The translations under genes were made by a program, and so were the position numbers. From assembly GCA_046728075.1 (NCBI GenBank), contig JBKPDV010000270.1:1-11638 (forward strand): 11,638 nt of DNA, read 5' to 3'. The notes under the pieces were generated by a model. That model saw only the letters and a program-made list of their open reading frames with translations. It did no database searches and was not told the origin of the DNA. Of this stretch, positions 5,877 through 11,638 are shown piece by piece. Source of the DNA: JBKPDV01 sp046728075. Lineage in GTDB: Bacteria > Acidobacteriota > Thermoanaerobaculia > UBA5066 > Gp7-AA6. The stretch's first letter is position 1; each line of letters opens with the position of its first letter.

Positions 5877-7979
5877 TCCCCGAGCTTGCAAGTTCTATCC
5901 GCCTTCACACGAGGATTTCGGCTTTTCACGGCCGCGGTGGCGCTCTTCTGCGCGGCCGCGGCAAGTTTCGCCGCCGGGGAGAACGCGATGAATGAGGCGA
6001 TCGCCCGTCTCGAAAAGGAGTTGACGGCGCGCTACGGCGAGGCCGTGAGGCCGCGCCTGTCGCGCGGCTTGAAGCAGGCCGCCCAGTTCTGGCGCCCGGA
6101 GGACGGCGACTCGGCAGCGTTCGAGAGTTTCGCGCGCGCGAACTTCGCCGGCGAGGACGCGGTGCGGGAGGCGCTCTTCTCTCGATGCGAGTTCGCGATG
6201 GAGTCGTTGGACGGCCACATGCTTGAGATCAATCGGGACTTCCGGCGTCAGTCGGATCTGGATCTTGGTCCGGTCTACCCTTTCGACGAGGCGCTGGCCG
6301 GCTACGATCCCGCGGCCCACGTTGTGGATGACTTCTTCGCCAACAAGCTCGCGTTCACGGTGCTCTTGAACTTCCCTCAGACGAGTCTGCCCGAGCGCAT
6401 CGCCCAGGGGCAGAGCTGGTCGCGGCGGCAGTGGGCGGAAACGCGGCTCGCAGAGCGGTTTTCCAAGCGCATTCCGGCCGAAGTGAACCTCGGGATCGGC
6501 AAGGCTGCCGCCGAAGCGAGCCAGTACATCGCGGAATACAACATCTGGATGCACCATCTCGTAGACGGCAGCGGCAAGCGGCTCTTTCCGCCGAAGCTGC
6601 GCCTGCTCTCCCACTGGAACCTGCGCGACGAGATCAAGGCGGATTACGGGGATCCGGAAGGGCTCGCCAAGCAGCGGATGATCGCGCGCGTCTTCGAGCG
6701 GATCGCCACGCAGACGATCCCGGCCGCCGTCGTCAACAACCCCGGCGTGGATTGGAACCCCGAGACGAATGATGTTCACCCGGCCACAGCGCGCGACTCC
6801 GACGCGGAAAAGCGGCCGTCACCCGACACGCCGCTCGGAGGCAAGGAGCCGGACACCCGCTATGCGATGCTGCTCGGGACCTTCCGAGCGGCGCGCCGGG
6901 CGGATCGTTACTCGCCGACCGCCCCCACCATGATCGCGAGACGGTTCGAAGAGAACCGGCAGATTCCCGAAGATCGCTTCCGCCGGATGCTCGAGCAGGT
7001 CCTCTCCTCGCCTCTCGTGCCGCGGGTCGCGAAGCTCATCGAAAAGCGCCTCGGGCGCCGGCTCGAGCCCTTCGACATCTGGTATTCCGGTTTCAAGCCT
7101 CGAGGCGCCTACACGGAGGCGCAGCTCGACGCTGCTGTCCGCAAGAAATACCCGACTCCCGAGGCGTACCAGAAGGACATTCCCACCCTGCTCGAGAAGC
7201 TCGGCTTCTCGGGCGAGCGCGCCCGTTATCTCGCCTCGCACATCGTGGTCGATCCCGCCCGCGGCTCCGGGCACGCGATGGGCGCCGCGCGGCGCGGGGA
7301 CAATGCCCATCTGCGAACGCGGGTCGAGAAAGAGGGGATGAACTACAAGGGCTTCAACATAGCCGTGCACGAGATGGGGCACAACGTCGAGCAGACCTTT
7401 TCGCTCTACGACGTGGATTCGACCCTGCTCGCGGGCGTGCCCAACACGGCGTTCACCGAGGCGCTCGCGTTCGTGTTTCAGGGGCACGACTTGGAGCTGC
7501 TCGGCCTGGCTTCTCCGGACGCGCAGTCGCGGGCGTTGAAGACCCTGAACGATTTCTGGGGCACCTACGAGATCGCCGGCGTCGCGCTGGTGGACATGGG
7601 GGTCTGGCACTGGATGTACGACCACCCGGAGGCGAAGCCCGCGGAGATTCGGGAAGCCACGCTCGGGATCGCGAGAGACGTCTGGAACCGTTTCTACGCT
7701 CCCGTCTTCGGGAAGAAGGACGTGGTGCTGCTGGCGGTCTACTCGCACATGATCGATTCCTTCCTCTACCTGCCCGACTACCCGCTCGGACACATGATCG
7801 CGTTCCAGATCGAGCGGCAGATGGAGAAGTCGGGCTCGATCGGCCCCGAGTTCGAGAGGATGGCGAAGCTCGGCAACATCACGCCCGATCTCTGGATGGT
7901 GCAGGCGACCGGCTCCCCCGTCGGTCCCGAAGCCCTCCTCGCCGAGACCGAGCAGGCGCTGGCGGAGATCCGGAACTAA
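5874..7979 (+). CDS. Large exported HExxH (gluzincin-like) metallopeptidase, family unassigned (701 aa)
   Basis: Residues 1-33 form a signal peptide (FTRGFRLF, hydrophobic core, AAAASFAA), so it acts outside the cytoplasm. The zinc site is His499-Glu500-His503 in AVHEMGHNVEQ, with a probable third ligand Glu529 in NTAFTEALAFVF. That makes HExxH plus a glutamate 26 residues after the second histidine, the layout of M3- and M2/M32-type gluzincins. A C-terminal tract SFLYLPDYPLGHMIAFQIERQM (629-650, shown here only as a landmark) carries His640 and tyrosines placed much as in M3 peptidases. The region 40-450 is mostly helical, as in that clan, with conserved-looking VNNPGVDWNP (287-296) and FDIWYSGFKPRG (400-411). 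I infer an oligopeptidase, possibly of an undescribed family. It is divergent from DUF72 and followed by a possible terminator hairpin at 8032. Confidence 0.8.
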   Translation: MSPSLQVLSAFTRGFRLFTAAVALFCAAAASFAAGENAMNEAIARLEKELTARYGEAVRPRLSRGLKQAAQFWRPEDGDSAAFESFARANFAGEDAVREALFSRCEFAMESLDGHMLEINRDFRRQSDLDLGPVYPFDEALAGYDPAAHVVDDFFANKLAFTVLLNFPQTSLPERIAQGQSWSRRQWAETRLAERFSKRIPAEVNLGIGKAAAEASQYIAEYNIWMHHLVDGSGKRLFPPKLRLLSHWNLRDEIKADYGDPEGLAKQRMIARVFERIATQTIPAAVVNNPGVDWNPETNDVHPATARDSDAEKRPSPDTPLGGKEPDTRYAMLLGTFRAARRADRYSPTAPTMIARRFEENRQIPEDRFRRMLEQVLSSPLVPRVAKLIEKRLGRRLEPFDIWYSGFKPRGAYTEAQLDAAVRKKYPTPEAYQKDIPTLLEKLGFSGERARYLASHIVVDPARGSGHAMGAARRGDNAHLRTRVEKEGMNYKGFNIAVHEMGHNVEQTFSLYDVDSTLLAGVPNTAFTEALAFVFQGHDLELLGLASPDAQSRALKTLNDFWGTYEIAGVALVDMGVWHWMYDHPEAKPAEIREATLGIARDVWNRFYAPVFGKKDVVLLAVYSHMIDSFLYLPDYPLGHMIAFQIERQMEKSGSIGPEFERMAKLGNITPDLWMVQATGSPVGPEALLAETEQALAEIRN

Positions 7980-8397
7980 CCTCACTCGTGCTCAAGCCGC
8001 CCCGCCGCCGGGCCGGCTCCCTCGTCGGCACGGTCCGGCCCGGCCGCGATCGAGGAAACCGGGCCGGCCCTGTAACGCTCGTCGCAGTCTTACTAAGGCG
8101 AAAGCCTCTCTCTTCCTTGCTCCTCGCTCATCGCCGCCAGCGGGAGCCGGACCCGCCGTCGGGGCTCGCTGCGTGACCGAAGCCTCACTGTGAGCCCCGG
8201 TCCGGAGGCGTTCCACGCGGCGACCCTCGAAATCGCGCTGGTCTGCGCCGGCCGTGAGAAGGCTGTCGCCACGACTCTCTCTTGCAGCGATTTCGCGAGC
8301 GGCGCGCAGGAATGATTCCCTTACGCATCACAAGGCGCGCCGCGTGGTCGCCGCGGGGAATGCCGTAGGGCCGGGGCGCTTGAACCATACGACTCGA
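7980..8397. other. Convergent spacer without a supported gene
   Basis: This 418-bp gap separates the ends of the peptidase and the response regulator. The short open frames on both strands lack ribosome-binding sites and protein-like composition (Arg/Pro/Gly-rich, typical of GC-rich noise). It contains a GC-rich stem-loop at 8032-8070 and a 9-bp inverted repeat (CGAAATCGC at 8228-8236 and GCGATTTCG at 8287-8295). I saw no tRNA or riboswitch pattern. Confidence 0.6.
8032..8070 (+). terminator. GC-rich stem-loop after the HExxH peptidase gene
   Basis: GGTCCGGCCCGG (8032-8043) pairs with CCGGGCCGGCCC (8059-8070) over 12 positions with a single T/C mismatch and a 15-nt loop, starting 53 nt after the peptidase stop codon. 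There is no U run after it, so it would be an atypical terminator or an mRNA-end stabiliser that could serve either strand. Confidence 0.45.
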
Positions 8398-9039
8398 CTA
8401 CAAATACCCCGCGCGGACGGCCTGGAGGACGGCGCGGGTGCGGTCGCGCACGCCGAGCTTGGAAAGGATGCTCGAGACGTGGTTCTTGACAGTCCCTTCC
8501 GCGACCTTCAAGGCGCGGGCGATCTCGCGATTGCTGTAGCCGCCCGTCATCAGCCGCAGGATTTCGATCTCGCGGGCAGTCAGCGGGTCGGGAGGATCGA
8601 GGTGATCGAAGGCGGGCTCGGCCGCCTCGACACCGGAAACCACGCGTTGCGAGATCACCGGCTCGACGACCGTGCCCCCGCGCGCGACGACGCGGATGGC
8701 CTGGACCAGCTCCGCGAGCGTGACGTCCTTCAAGAGATATCCGCGGGCTCCGGCGCGCAGCCCTTCCACGACTAAGGAATCGTCATCGAACGTCGTCAGG
8801 ATGATGGTTGGCGGGAGGCGCCCGGATTGGGCGAGGCGGCGCACGACCTCGAGCCCGGAGAGCCGAGGCAGTCGCATGTCGAGCAGGACGACGTCCGGGG
8901 CGGATGCGGGAATCGTCGTGAGCGCTTCCTCTCCGTCGCAGGCGGTCGCGACGACCTCGATCTCCGGCTCGAGCGCGAGCAGACCGACGATCCCCTCGCG
9001 GACGAGAGCCTGGTCCTCGACGAGCACGACCCGGATCAT
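8398..9039 (-). CDS. NarL/FixJ-type response regulator (213 aa)
   Basis: This is a DNA-binding transcription regulator activated by phosphorylation from the adjacent kinase. Residues 1-120 are the receiver domain: acidic Glu8-Asp9 (VLVEDQ), phospho-acceptor Asp54 (VVLLDMRLP), Thr82 (IILTTFDD) and Lys104 (YLLKDVT). A linker rich in Glu/Pro is at 137-152. Residues 153-213 are the LuxR-type helix-turn-helix: LTAREIEILRLMTGGYSNREIA, then VAEGTVKNHVSSILSKLGV. Length is typical for the family. The ATG at 9039 overlaps the kinase stop as ATGA, so the two are translationally coupled; a longer in-frame extension upstream runs in the wrong frame through the kinase gene. Target genes cannot be read from sequence, but the divergent gene at 10347 is an obvious candidate. 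Confidence 0.95.
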   Translation of the reverse strand: MIRVVLVEDQALVREGIVGLLALEPEIEVVATACDGEEALTTIPASAPDVVLLDMRLPRLSGLEVVRRLAQSGRLPPTIILTTFDDDSLVVEGLRAGARGYLLKDVTLAELVQAIRVVARGGTVVEPVISQRVVSGVEAAEPAFDHLDPPDPLTAREIEILRLMTGGYSNREIARALKVAEGTVKNHVSSILSKLGVRDRTRAVLQAVRAGYL

Positions 9040-10187
9040 GACGCCGCGCCGGTCAGGGGAAGGATCGCCGTCACGGCGAAGCCGCGGCCCGGCGCGGTTT
9101 CGACCGAGAGCGTCCCCCCACGCTCCTCTATTCGCTCTCGCATGCCGATCAGCCCGTTTCCCGAGCCGATCGCCGCCGCGCCGCGGCCGTCGTCGCGAGC
9201 GCGGATCTCGATCCCTCCCGCGCTCCGGCTGATCTCGAGCCACAAATTCTCGGCCTGGGCGTGCCGGACCGTGTTCGTAACGATCTCCTGAGCGCAACGC
9301 AGGAGAACCTCGCCTGCGACCGGGTCGTCGATCTCCAGCGCCGGCGCGATGCCGACGTGGATGTGCGGGCGCGGGATTCCCTCGGCGAGCTTGCGCAACG
9401 CGGCCGGCAGGTCGAGCCCCTGTTCGTGCCGCAGCGCTCCGACGACTCCCCGCACGTCTCCCAGCAGGAGCTTCGTGACGGACTGAGCCGTCTCGACGCG
9501 CGCGCGGGCATCCCCTTCCGTCAGGTGGCTCGCGATCTCCAGGTTCAGGGAGAGGGCCGTCAGGTGATGGCCGACAAGATCGTGGAGGTCGCGCGCGATT
9601 CGGGAGCGTTCGGCCAGCCGCGAGCTCTGGGCCAGAAGCTCGCGCGTCGCCTCGAGCTCGGCGTTGGCCGCGGTCAGTCGCTCGCGCGCGAGAGTCTCCT
9701 GGGCGAGAAGACGGGTCGTCGCGTACGCGATGAGCTGGAAAGGAAGATAGGCCCCCGCCAGAACGATTCCCCAGTGCCATCCCCAGTGAAGCCACATGAT
9801 GGCGAGCAAGCCCGCGCTCTGCGCCAGGATCCAGACGATCGCGCCGCGCCGAGACAGAAGTCCGCCCAGCTGAAAGGCGACGAGGACGAGCAACGCCCCC
9901 TCGAGGCCGAAACAAGGGGGCAGTGCCATCAGGCAAAACGCCGCGGCCGCCTGACCAGCCGCGAGCAGCAGAGCGCCCTGTGTATCGAGGCGGCGGCTTC
10001 GGGACGTACTCAACGCGAGTGCGACGCCGAAGAGCGCGAAGGCAGTAGCCCATGCGACCAGAGGCCCCGAGAGACGGACGCGGGATGGAGCGCGGAGCTG
10101 GAAGAGGAGAATCGGGACTCCCACAACCGCCCAGATCGCGAATCCGCCCCAGCGCAGCAGTCGGCGGAGGTCGTCGCGGGACGTCAT
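9036..10187 (-). CDS. Membrane sensor histidine kinase, DesK/LiaS/NarX type (383 aa)
   Basis: The kinase senses an unknown signal and phosphorylates the response regulator encoded next. Residues about 12-160 contain about five or six hydrophobic segments with short loops and no large extracytoplasmic sensor domain, as in DesK-like kinases. A coiled segment follows (160-190). The HisKA_3 dimerisation region carries the phospho-acceptor His202 in RIARDLHDLVGHH. The ATPase domain has the N-box CAQEIVTNTVRHA (298-310), DDGRG (332-336) and GNGLIGMRERI (343-353). All key residues are intact. Start: ATG 10187 begins just before the first membrane segment; ATG 10244 and 10514 are in frame but add polar, low-quality sequence. 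The upstream ribosome-binding site is poor, and a TATACT box lies only about 15 nt upstream, so the mRNA might be nearly leaderless. Confidence 0.92.
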   Translation of the reverse strand: MTSRDDLRRLLRWGGFAIWAVVGVPILLFQLRAPSRVRLSGPLVAWATAFALFGVALALSTSRSRRLDTQGALLLAAGQAAAAFCLMALPPCFGLEGALLVLVAFQLGGLLSRRGAIVWILAQSAGLLAIMWLHWGWHWGIVLAGAYLPFQLIAYATTRLLAQETLARERLTAANAELEATRELLAQSSRLAERSRIARDLHDLVGHHLTALSLNLEIASHLTEGDARARVETAQSVTKLLLGDVRGVVGALRHEQGLDLPAALRKLAEGIPRPHIHVGIAPALEIDDPVAGEVLLRCAQEIVTNTVRHAQAENLWLEISRSAGGIEIRARDDGRGAAAIGSGNGLIGMRERIEERGGTLSVETAPGRGFAVTAILPLTGAAS

Positions 10188-10201
10188 GGCGGAAGGAATC
10201 G

Positions 10202-10207
10202 AGTATA
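10202..10207 (-). promoter_or_regulatory. Candidate -10 box (TATACT) for the two-component operon
   Basis: TATACT on the minus strand is a near-consensus -10 hexamer in an otherwise GC-rich region, about 15 nt before the chosen kinase ATG. A transcript starting about 7 nt downstream would have a very short leader. No convincing -35 is visible, so this is tentative. Confidence 0.3.
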
Positions 10208-10295
10208 GGCGCAGGCTGTCGGCTCGACCCCTGCTGGAAGTCATGGAAAGCCCTGTCGGCGGGCGATCCGTTTTCGCCGTGACCTCCGGCACATG

Positions 10296-10325
10296 CCTCA
10301 CGGTCTTTTCGTCGGTAGCGTGAGG
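10296..10325 (+). promoter_or_regulatory. Hairpin in the likely leader of the 129-aa exported protein gene
   Basis: CCTCACG (10296-10302) pairs perfectly with CGTGAGG (10319-10325) across a 16-nt loop, ending 8 nt before the ribosome-binding site AAGGAGA (10334-10340). It could be a leader structure or an operator-like inverted repeat in the divergent control region. Only the symmetry is seen; the role is inferred. Confidence 0.3.
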
Positions 10326-10346
10326 GTCAAGAAAAGGAGAGAAGCC

Positions 10347-10736
10347 ATGAGAAAGAATCTGCTCTTCGTAGCGATCGCGCTCCTCATCGTCATCGCCCTG
10401 ATCGTGGGCAGCCGGCTGATAGCCGCGGAGGAGAAGTCCGCCGACGTCTCGCTCACCGGTACCGTCGTCGACATGCACTGCTACGTCACACACGGGATTC
10501 ACGACGCGAAGCACACGGCCTGCGCCAACGCCTGCATCGCGCGCGGAGTTCCCGCCGGGTTCCTGGCCGACGACGGAACGCTCTACGTTCTCTTCGACGA
10601 AAAGCCCTTCTCGGTCAAGGAGAAGGTCGCGGGTCTGGCTGACGTCCCGGCGACTTTGACGGGGACTCCGGTCGTCCGCGGCGGAATCAGGGGGATCCAG
10701 ATCAAATCGATCGAGAGAAAGAATCCGGAAAAGTAG
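10347..10736 (+). CDS. Small exported Cys/His-rich protein (129 aa)
   Basis: ATG 10347 follows AAGGAGA by 6 nt; an upstream in-frame ATG at 10293 has no such site. Residues 3-27 are one hydrophobic segment (LLFVAIALLIVIALIVGSRL) followed by AAEE, either a signal peptide or a membrane anchor with the rest in the periplasm. The mature domain begins SLTGTVVDMHCYVTHG and holds Cys45, His49, His52, His56, Cys59 and Cys63 within 19 residues, then IARGVPAGFLADDGTLYVLF and a small beta-rich end (TLTGTPVVRGGIRGIQIKSI). The pattern G-x-V-x-D-x-x-C, H-x-x-C-A-x-x-C-I, G-x-P, with a small OB-like barrel, is one I associate with small secreted proteins of unknown function. It could bind a metal or haem: the CANAC segment is CxxxC, not the CxxCH of c-type cytochromes. 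It is divergent from the two-component operon. Confidence 0.82.
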   Translation: MRKNLLFVAIALLIVIALIVGSRLIAAEEKSADVSLTGTVVDMHCYVTHGIHDAKHTACANACIARGVPAGFLADDGTLYVLFDEKPFSVKEKVAGLADVPATLTGTPVVRGGIRGIQIKSIERKNPEK

Positions 10737-10741
10737 ATCGA

Positions 10742-10771
10742 AGCTTTCAGCTCTCAGCTTTCAGGTCTCAG
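10742..10771 (+). repeat. Heptamer tandem repeat, AGCTNTC type (array 1)
   Basis: Four 7-bp units read AGCTTTC, AGCTCTC, AGCTTTC and AGGTCTC, followed by AG. The array starts 5 nt after the stop codon of the exported Cys/His protein. A second array of the same heptamer lies after the FKBP gene. Confidence 0.8.
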
Positions 10772-10788
10772 TCGAAACGTCGTCGCGT

Positions 10789-10866
10789 GTCATTCCGAGC
10801 GAAGCGAGGAGTCTGCTCTGGTCGATGATTCCTCGGGTCGATTCCTCGTCGCTCCGCTCCTCGGAC
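10789..10866. repeat. GTCATTCCGAG-type imperfect palindromic repeat
   Basis: The element opens with GTCATTCCGAGCGAAGCGAG. TCCGAG (10794-10799) pairs with CTCGGA (10860-10865), and CGAGGAGTC (10805-10813) pairs with GATTCCTCG (10840-10848) with one wobble-type mismatch. GATTCCTCG also occurs twice 13 bp apart (10827 and 10840). From general knowledge, sequences with this opening are dispersed intergenic repeats in many bacterial phyla. No coding potential is visible. Confidence 0.7.
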
Positions 10867-11025
10867 TGATAGAGACTACTCGCGCCGCGAACTCGAGAGA
10901 GGGGGATGGCCCTTCCATTCCCCGAACTCTTTGACAGGTTCGAAACCGGACCCCTTCGCGCCGTTTCGCGGAGTCAAGGTAAACTCGCCCGCCTTGGCAA
11001 ACTTCTTAAGAAAGGAAACTGGACG

Positions 11026-11469
11026 ATGAGGAGACTTCTGTATCTCTTTCTCACCGGGGCGGCGGCGTTCGCTTTTGCCGCGATCGGGACGGGCGACGAG
11101 AAAAAGGGCGACCACGACTGGAAAACCAACCCAACTGGCTTGAAGTACGAGGACATGAAGGTCGGCACGGGCGCCCAGCCCAGGACCGGGCAGACCGTCG
11201 TCGTCCACTACACGGGCTGGCTCTGGGAGAACGGCGCGAAGGGAAAGAAGTTCGACAGCTCCGTCGACCGCAACGAGCCGTTCAAGTTTCCGCTCGGGCA
11301 AGGGCGCGTCATCAAGGGATGGGACGAAGGTGTGGGTTCGATGAAGGTGGGTGGAAAGCGCTTGCTCCTGATTCCGCCGCAGCTGGCCTACGGAAACCGC
11401 GGCGCCGGAGGTGTGATCCCGGCCAACGCGACGCTTCTCTTCGAAGTGGAGCTCCTGGGGACGGAGTAG
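11026..11469 (+). CDS. Exported FKBP-type peptidyl-prolyl cis-trans isomerase (147 aa)
   Basis: The enzyme speeds cis-trans isomerisation of Xaa-Pro bonds and assists folding of exported proteins. ATG 11026 is chosen because AAGGA lies 9 nt upstream and because residues 1-20 then form a clean signal peptide (MRRLLYLF, Ala/Phe-rich core); an ATG at 10906 would add 40 residues before it. After a short charged linker, one FKBP domain covers about 35-147: VVVHYTGWL (58-66), KKFDSSVDRNEPF (74-86), LGQGRVIKGWDEG (90-102), MKVGGKRLLLIPPQLAYGNRG (106-126) and the terminal VIPANATLLFEVEL. The active-site aromatic and Asp positions of FKBP12-like enzymes (Tyr62, Phe76/Asp77, Val95-Ile96, Trp99, Tyr122, Phe139) look intact, so it should be active. 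A close paralog ends 76 bp away on the other strand. Confidence 0.95.
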   Translation: MRRLLYLFLTGAAAFAFAAIGTGDEKKGDHDWKTNPTGLKYEDMKVGTGAQPRTGQTVVVHYTGWLWENGAKGKKFDSSVDRNEPFKFPLGQGRVIKGWDEGVGSMKVGGKRLLLIPPQLAYGNRGAGGVIPANATLLFEVELLGTE

Positions 11470-11473
11470 GAAG

Positions 11474-11541
11474 AGCTTTCAGCTCTCAGCTGTCAGCCTT
11501 CAGCGTTTCGGCTGAAAGCTAACAGCTAACAGCTAACAGCT
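11474..11541. repeat. Heptamer repeats and palindrome between two FKBP genes (array 2)
   Basis: On the plus strand AGCTTTC, AGCTCTC, AGCTGTC, AGCCTTC and AGC follow the FKBP stop. The other end has three perfect AGCTAAC units (11517-11537) before AGCTTTT, which read on the minus strand as AGCTGTT. AGCTTTCAGC (11474-11483) is the exact reverse complement of GCTGAAAGCT (11511-11520), and a smaller hairpin TTCAGC/GCTGAA sits at 11499-11504 and 11511-11516. The array fills nearly the whole convergent gap and could act as a two-way transcription end. Confidence 0.8.
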
Positions 11542-11545
11542 TTTC

Positions 11546-11638
11546 CTACTCCGTTCCCATCAGCTCTACTTCGAAGAGAAGCGTCGCATTGGGCGGGATC
11601 ACTCCGCCGGCGCCGCGGTTTCCGTAGGCCAGCTGCGG
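11546..11638 (-). CDS. C-terminal end of a second FKBP-type prolyl isomerase (partial)
   Basis: The minus strand from the window edge to a TAG at 11546-11548 stays open for 30 codons and reads PQLAYGNRGAGG, VIPPNATLLFE, VELMGTE. This matches the end of the adjacent FKBP protein at 28 of 30 positions (Ala to Pro in VIPxNA, Leu to Met in VELxGTE). At DNA level 8 of 93 positions differ, mostly at third codon positions, so this is a real paralog rather than a fold-back copy. The rest of the gene, including any signal peptide, lies beyond the window. It should have the same prolyl isomerase role. Confidence 0.9.
   Translation of the reverse strand, partial: PQLAYGNRGAGGVIPPNATLLFEVELMGTE

Noticed and set aside
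5858..5929. Longer DUF72 start at GTG 5929
   Set aside because: It would overlap the signal-peptide coding region of the divergent peptidase, and the extra residues show no family similarity. It cannot be fully excluded.
8320..8400. Possible tRNA on the minus strand (GGTTCAAGCGCC resembling a T loop)
   Set aside because: The flanking bases do not form the T stem, and no anticodon arm or acceptor pairing could be found.
8398..10053. Response regulator as part of a 551-aa fusion protein
   Set aside because: The added N-terminal part is the kinase gene read in the wrong frame. The ATG at 9039 with an ATGA overlap gives a standard-length regulator.
10188..10514. N-terminal extension of the kinase to 492 aa
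   Set aside because: The extra residues are polar and run antisense through the divergent exported-protein gene. Membrane segments begin right after ATG 10187.
10931..10936. TTGACA as a -35 box for the FKBP gene
   Set aside because: No acceptable -10 hexamer occurs 16-18 bp downstream.
11474..11541. CRISPR-like array
   Set aside because: The units are 7 bp and contiguous with no spacers, so this is a simple tandem repeat.

Overview
The window is GC-rich chromosomal DNA from an uncultured-type or environmental bacterium. Its gene content fits a soil or subsurface Acidobacteriota or a deltaproteobacterial-like lineage: a DUF1579-like exported protein, a membrane-attached M28 peptidase, a large HExxH peptidase, a DUF72 protein and a NarL-type two-component pair. 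There is no 16S rRNA or other phylogenetic marker, so this placement is a guess. The first ~120 bases are homopolymer C/G tracts that look like a damaged contig end rather than biology.

Layout from left to right. Positions 121-331 hold no gene but contain a nested-palindrome intergenic repeat. An exported DUF1579-like protein is on the minus strand (332-934). It is divergent from a plus-strand run of three genes: a short zinc-dependent MDR alcohol dehydrogenase (1020-1925), an exported hypothetical protein (1953-2486) and a polytopic M28 metallopeptidase (2523-4826). The M28 gene converges on a minus-strand DUF72 gene (4823-5857), and both stop codons lie in one CTAG palindrome. Divergent from DUF72 is a large exported HExxH metallopeptidase (5874-7979). 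A 418-bp convergent spacer (7980-8397) with a GC-rich stem-loop follows. Next is a minus-strand two-component operon: a DesK-like histidine kinase (9036-10187), then a NarL-type response regulator (8398-9039), overlapping by ATGA. Divergent from the kinase is a small exported Cys/His-rich protein (10347-10736). The right end carries an exported FKBP-type prolyl isomerase (11026-11469). Facing it is the 3' end of a second, closely related FKBP gene (11546-11638) that runs off the window.

Most products appear to act outside the cytoplasm or at the membrane: two metallopeptidases, one or two prolyl isomerases and three small secreted proteins. Apart from the kinase/regulator pair and the three-gene plus-strand run, nothing ties the genes into one pathway. 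I see no prophage, CRISPR, transposase, toxin-antitoxin or biosynthetic cluster. The distinctive material is intergenic: three kinds of repeat (nested CCCTCACCC palindrome, GTCATTCCGAG-type palindrome, AGCTNTC heptamer arrays), plus the tail-to-tail FKBP paralog pair around one heptamer array. I found no convincing evidence of a new multi-gene system. The best leads are the FKBP pair, the HExxH protein and the Cys/His protein beside the two-component genes.
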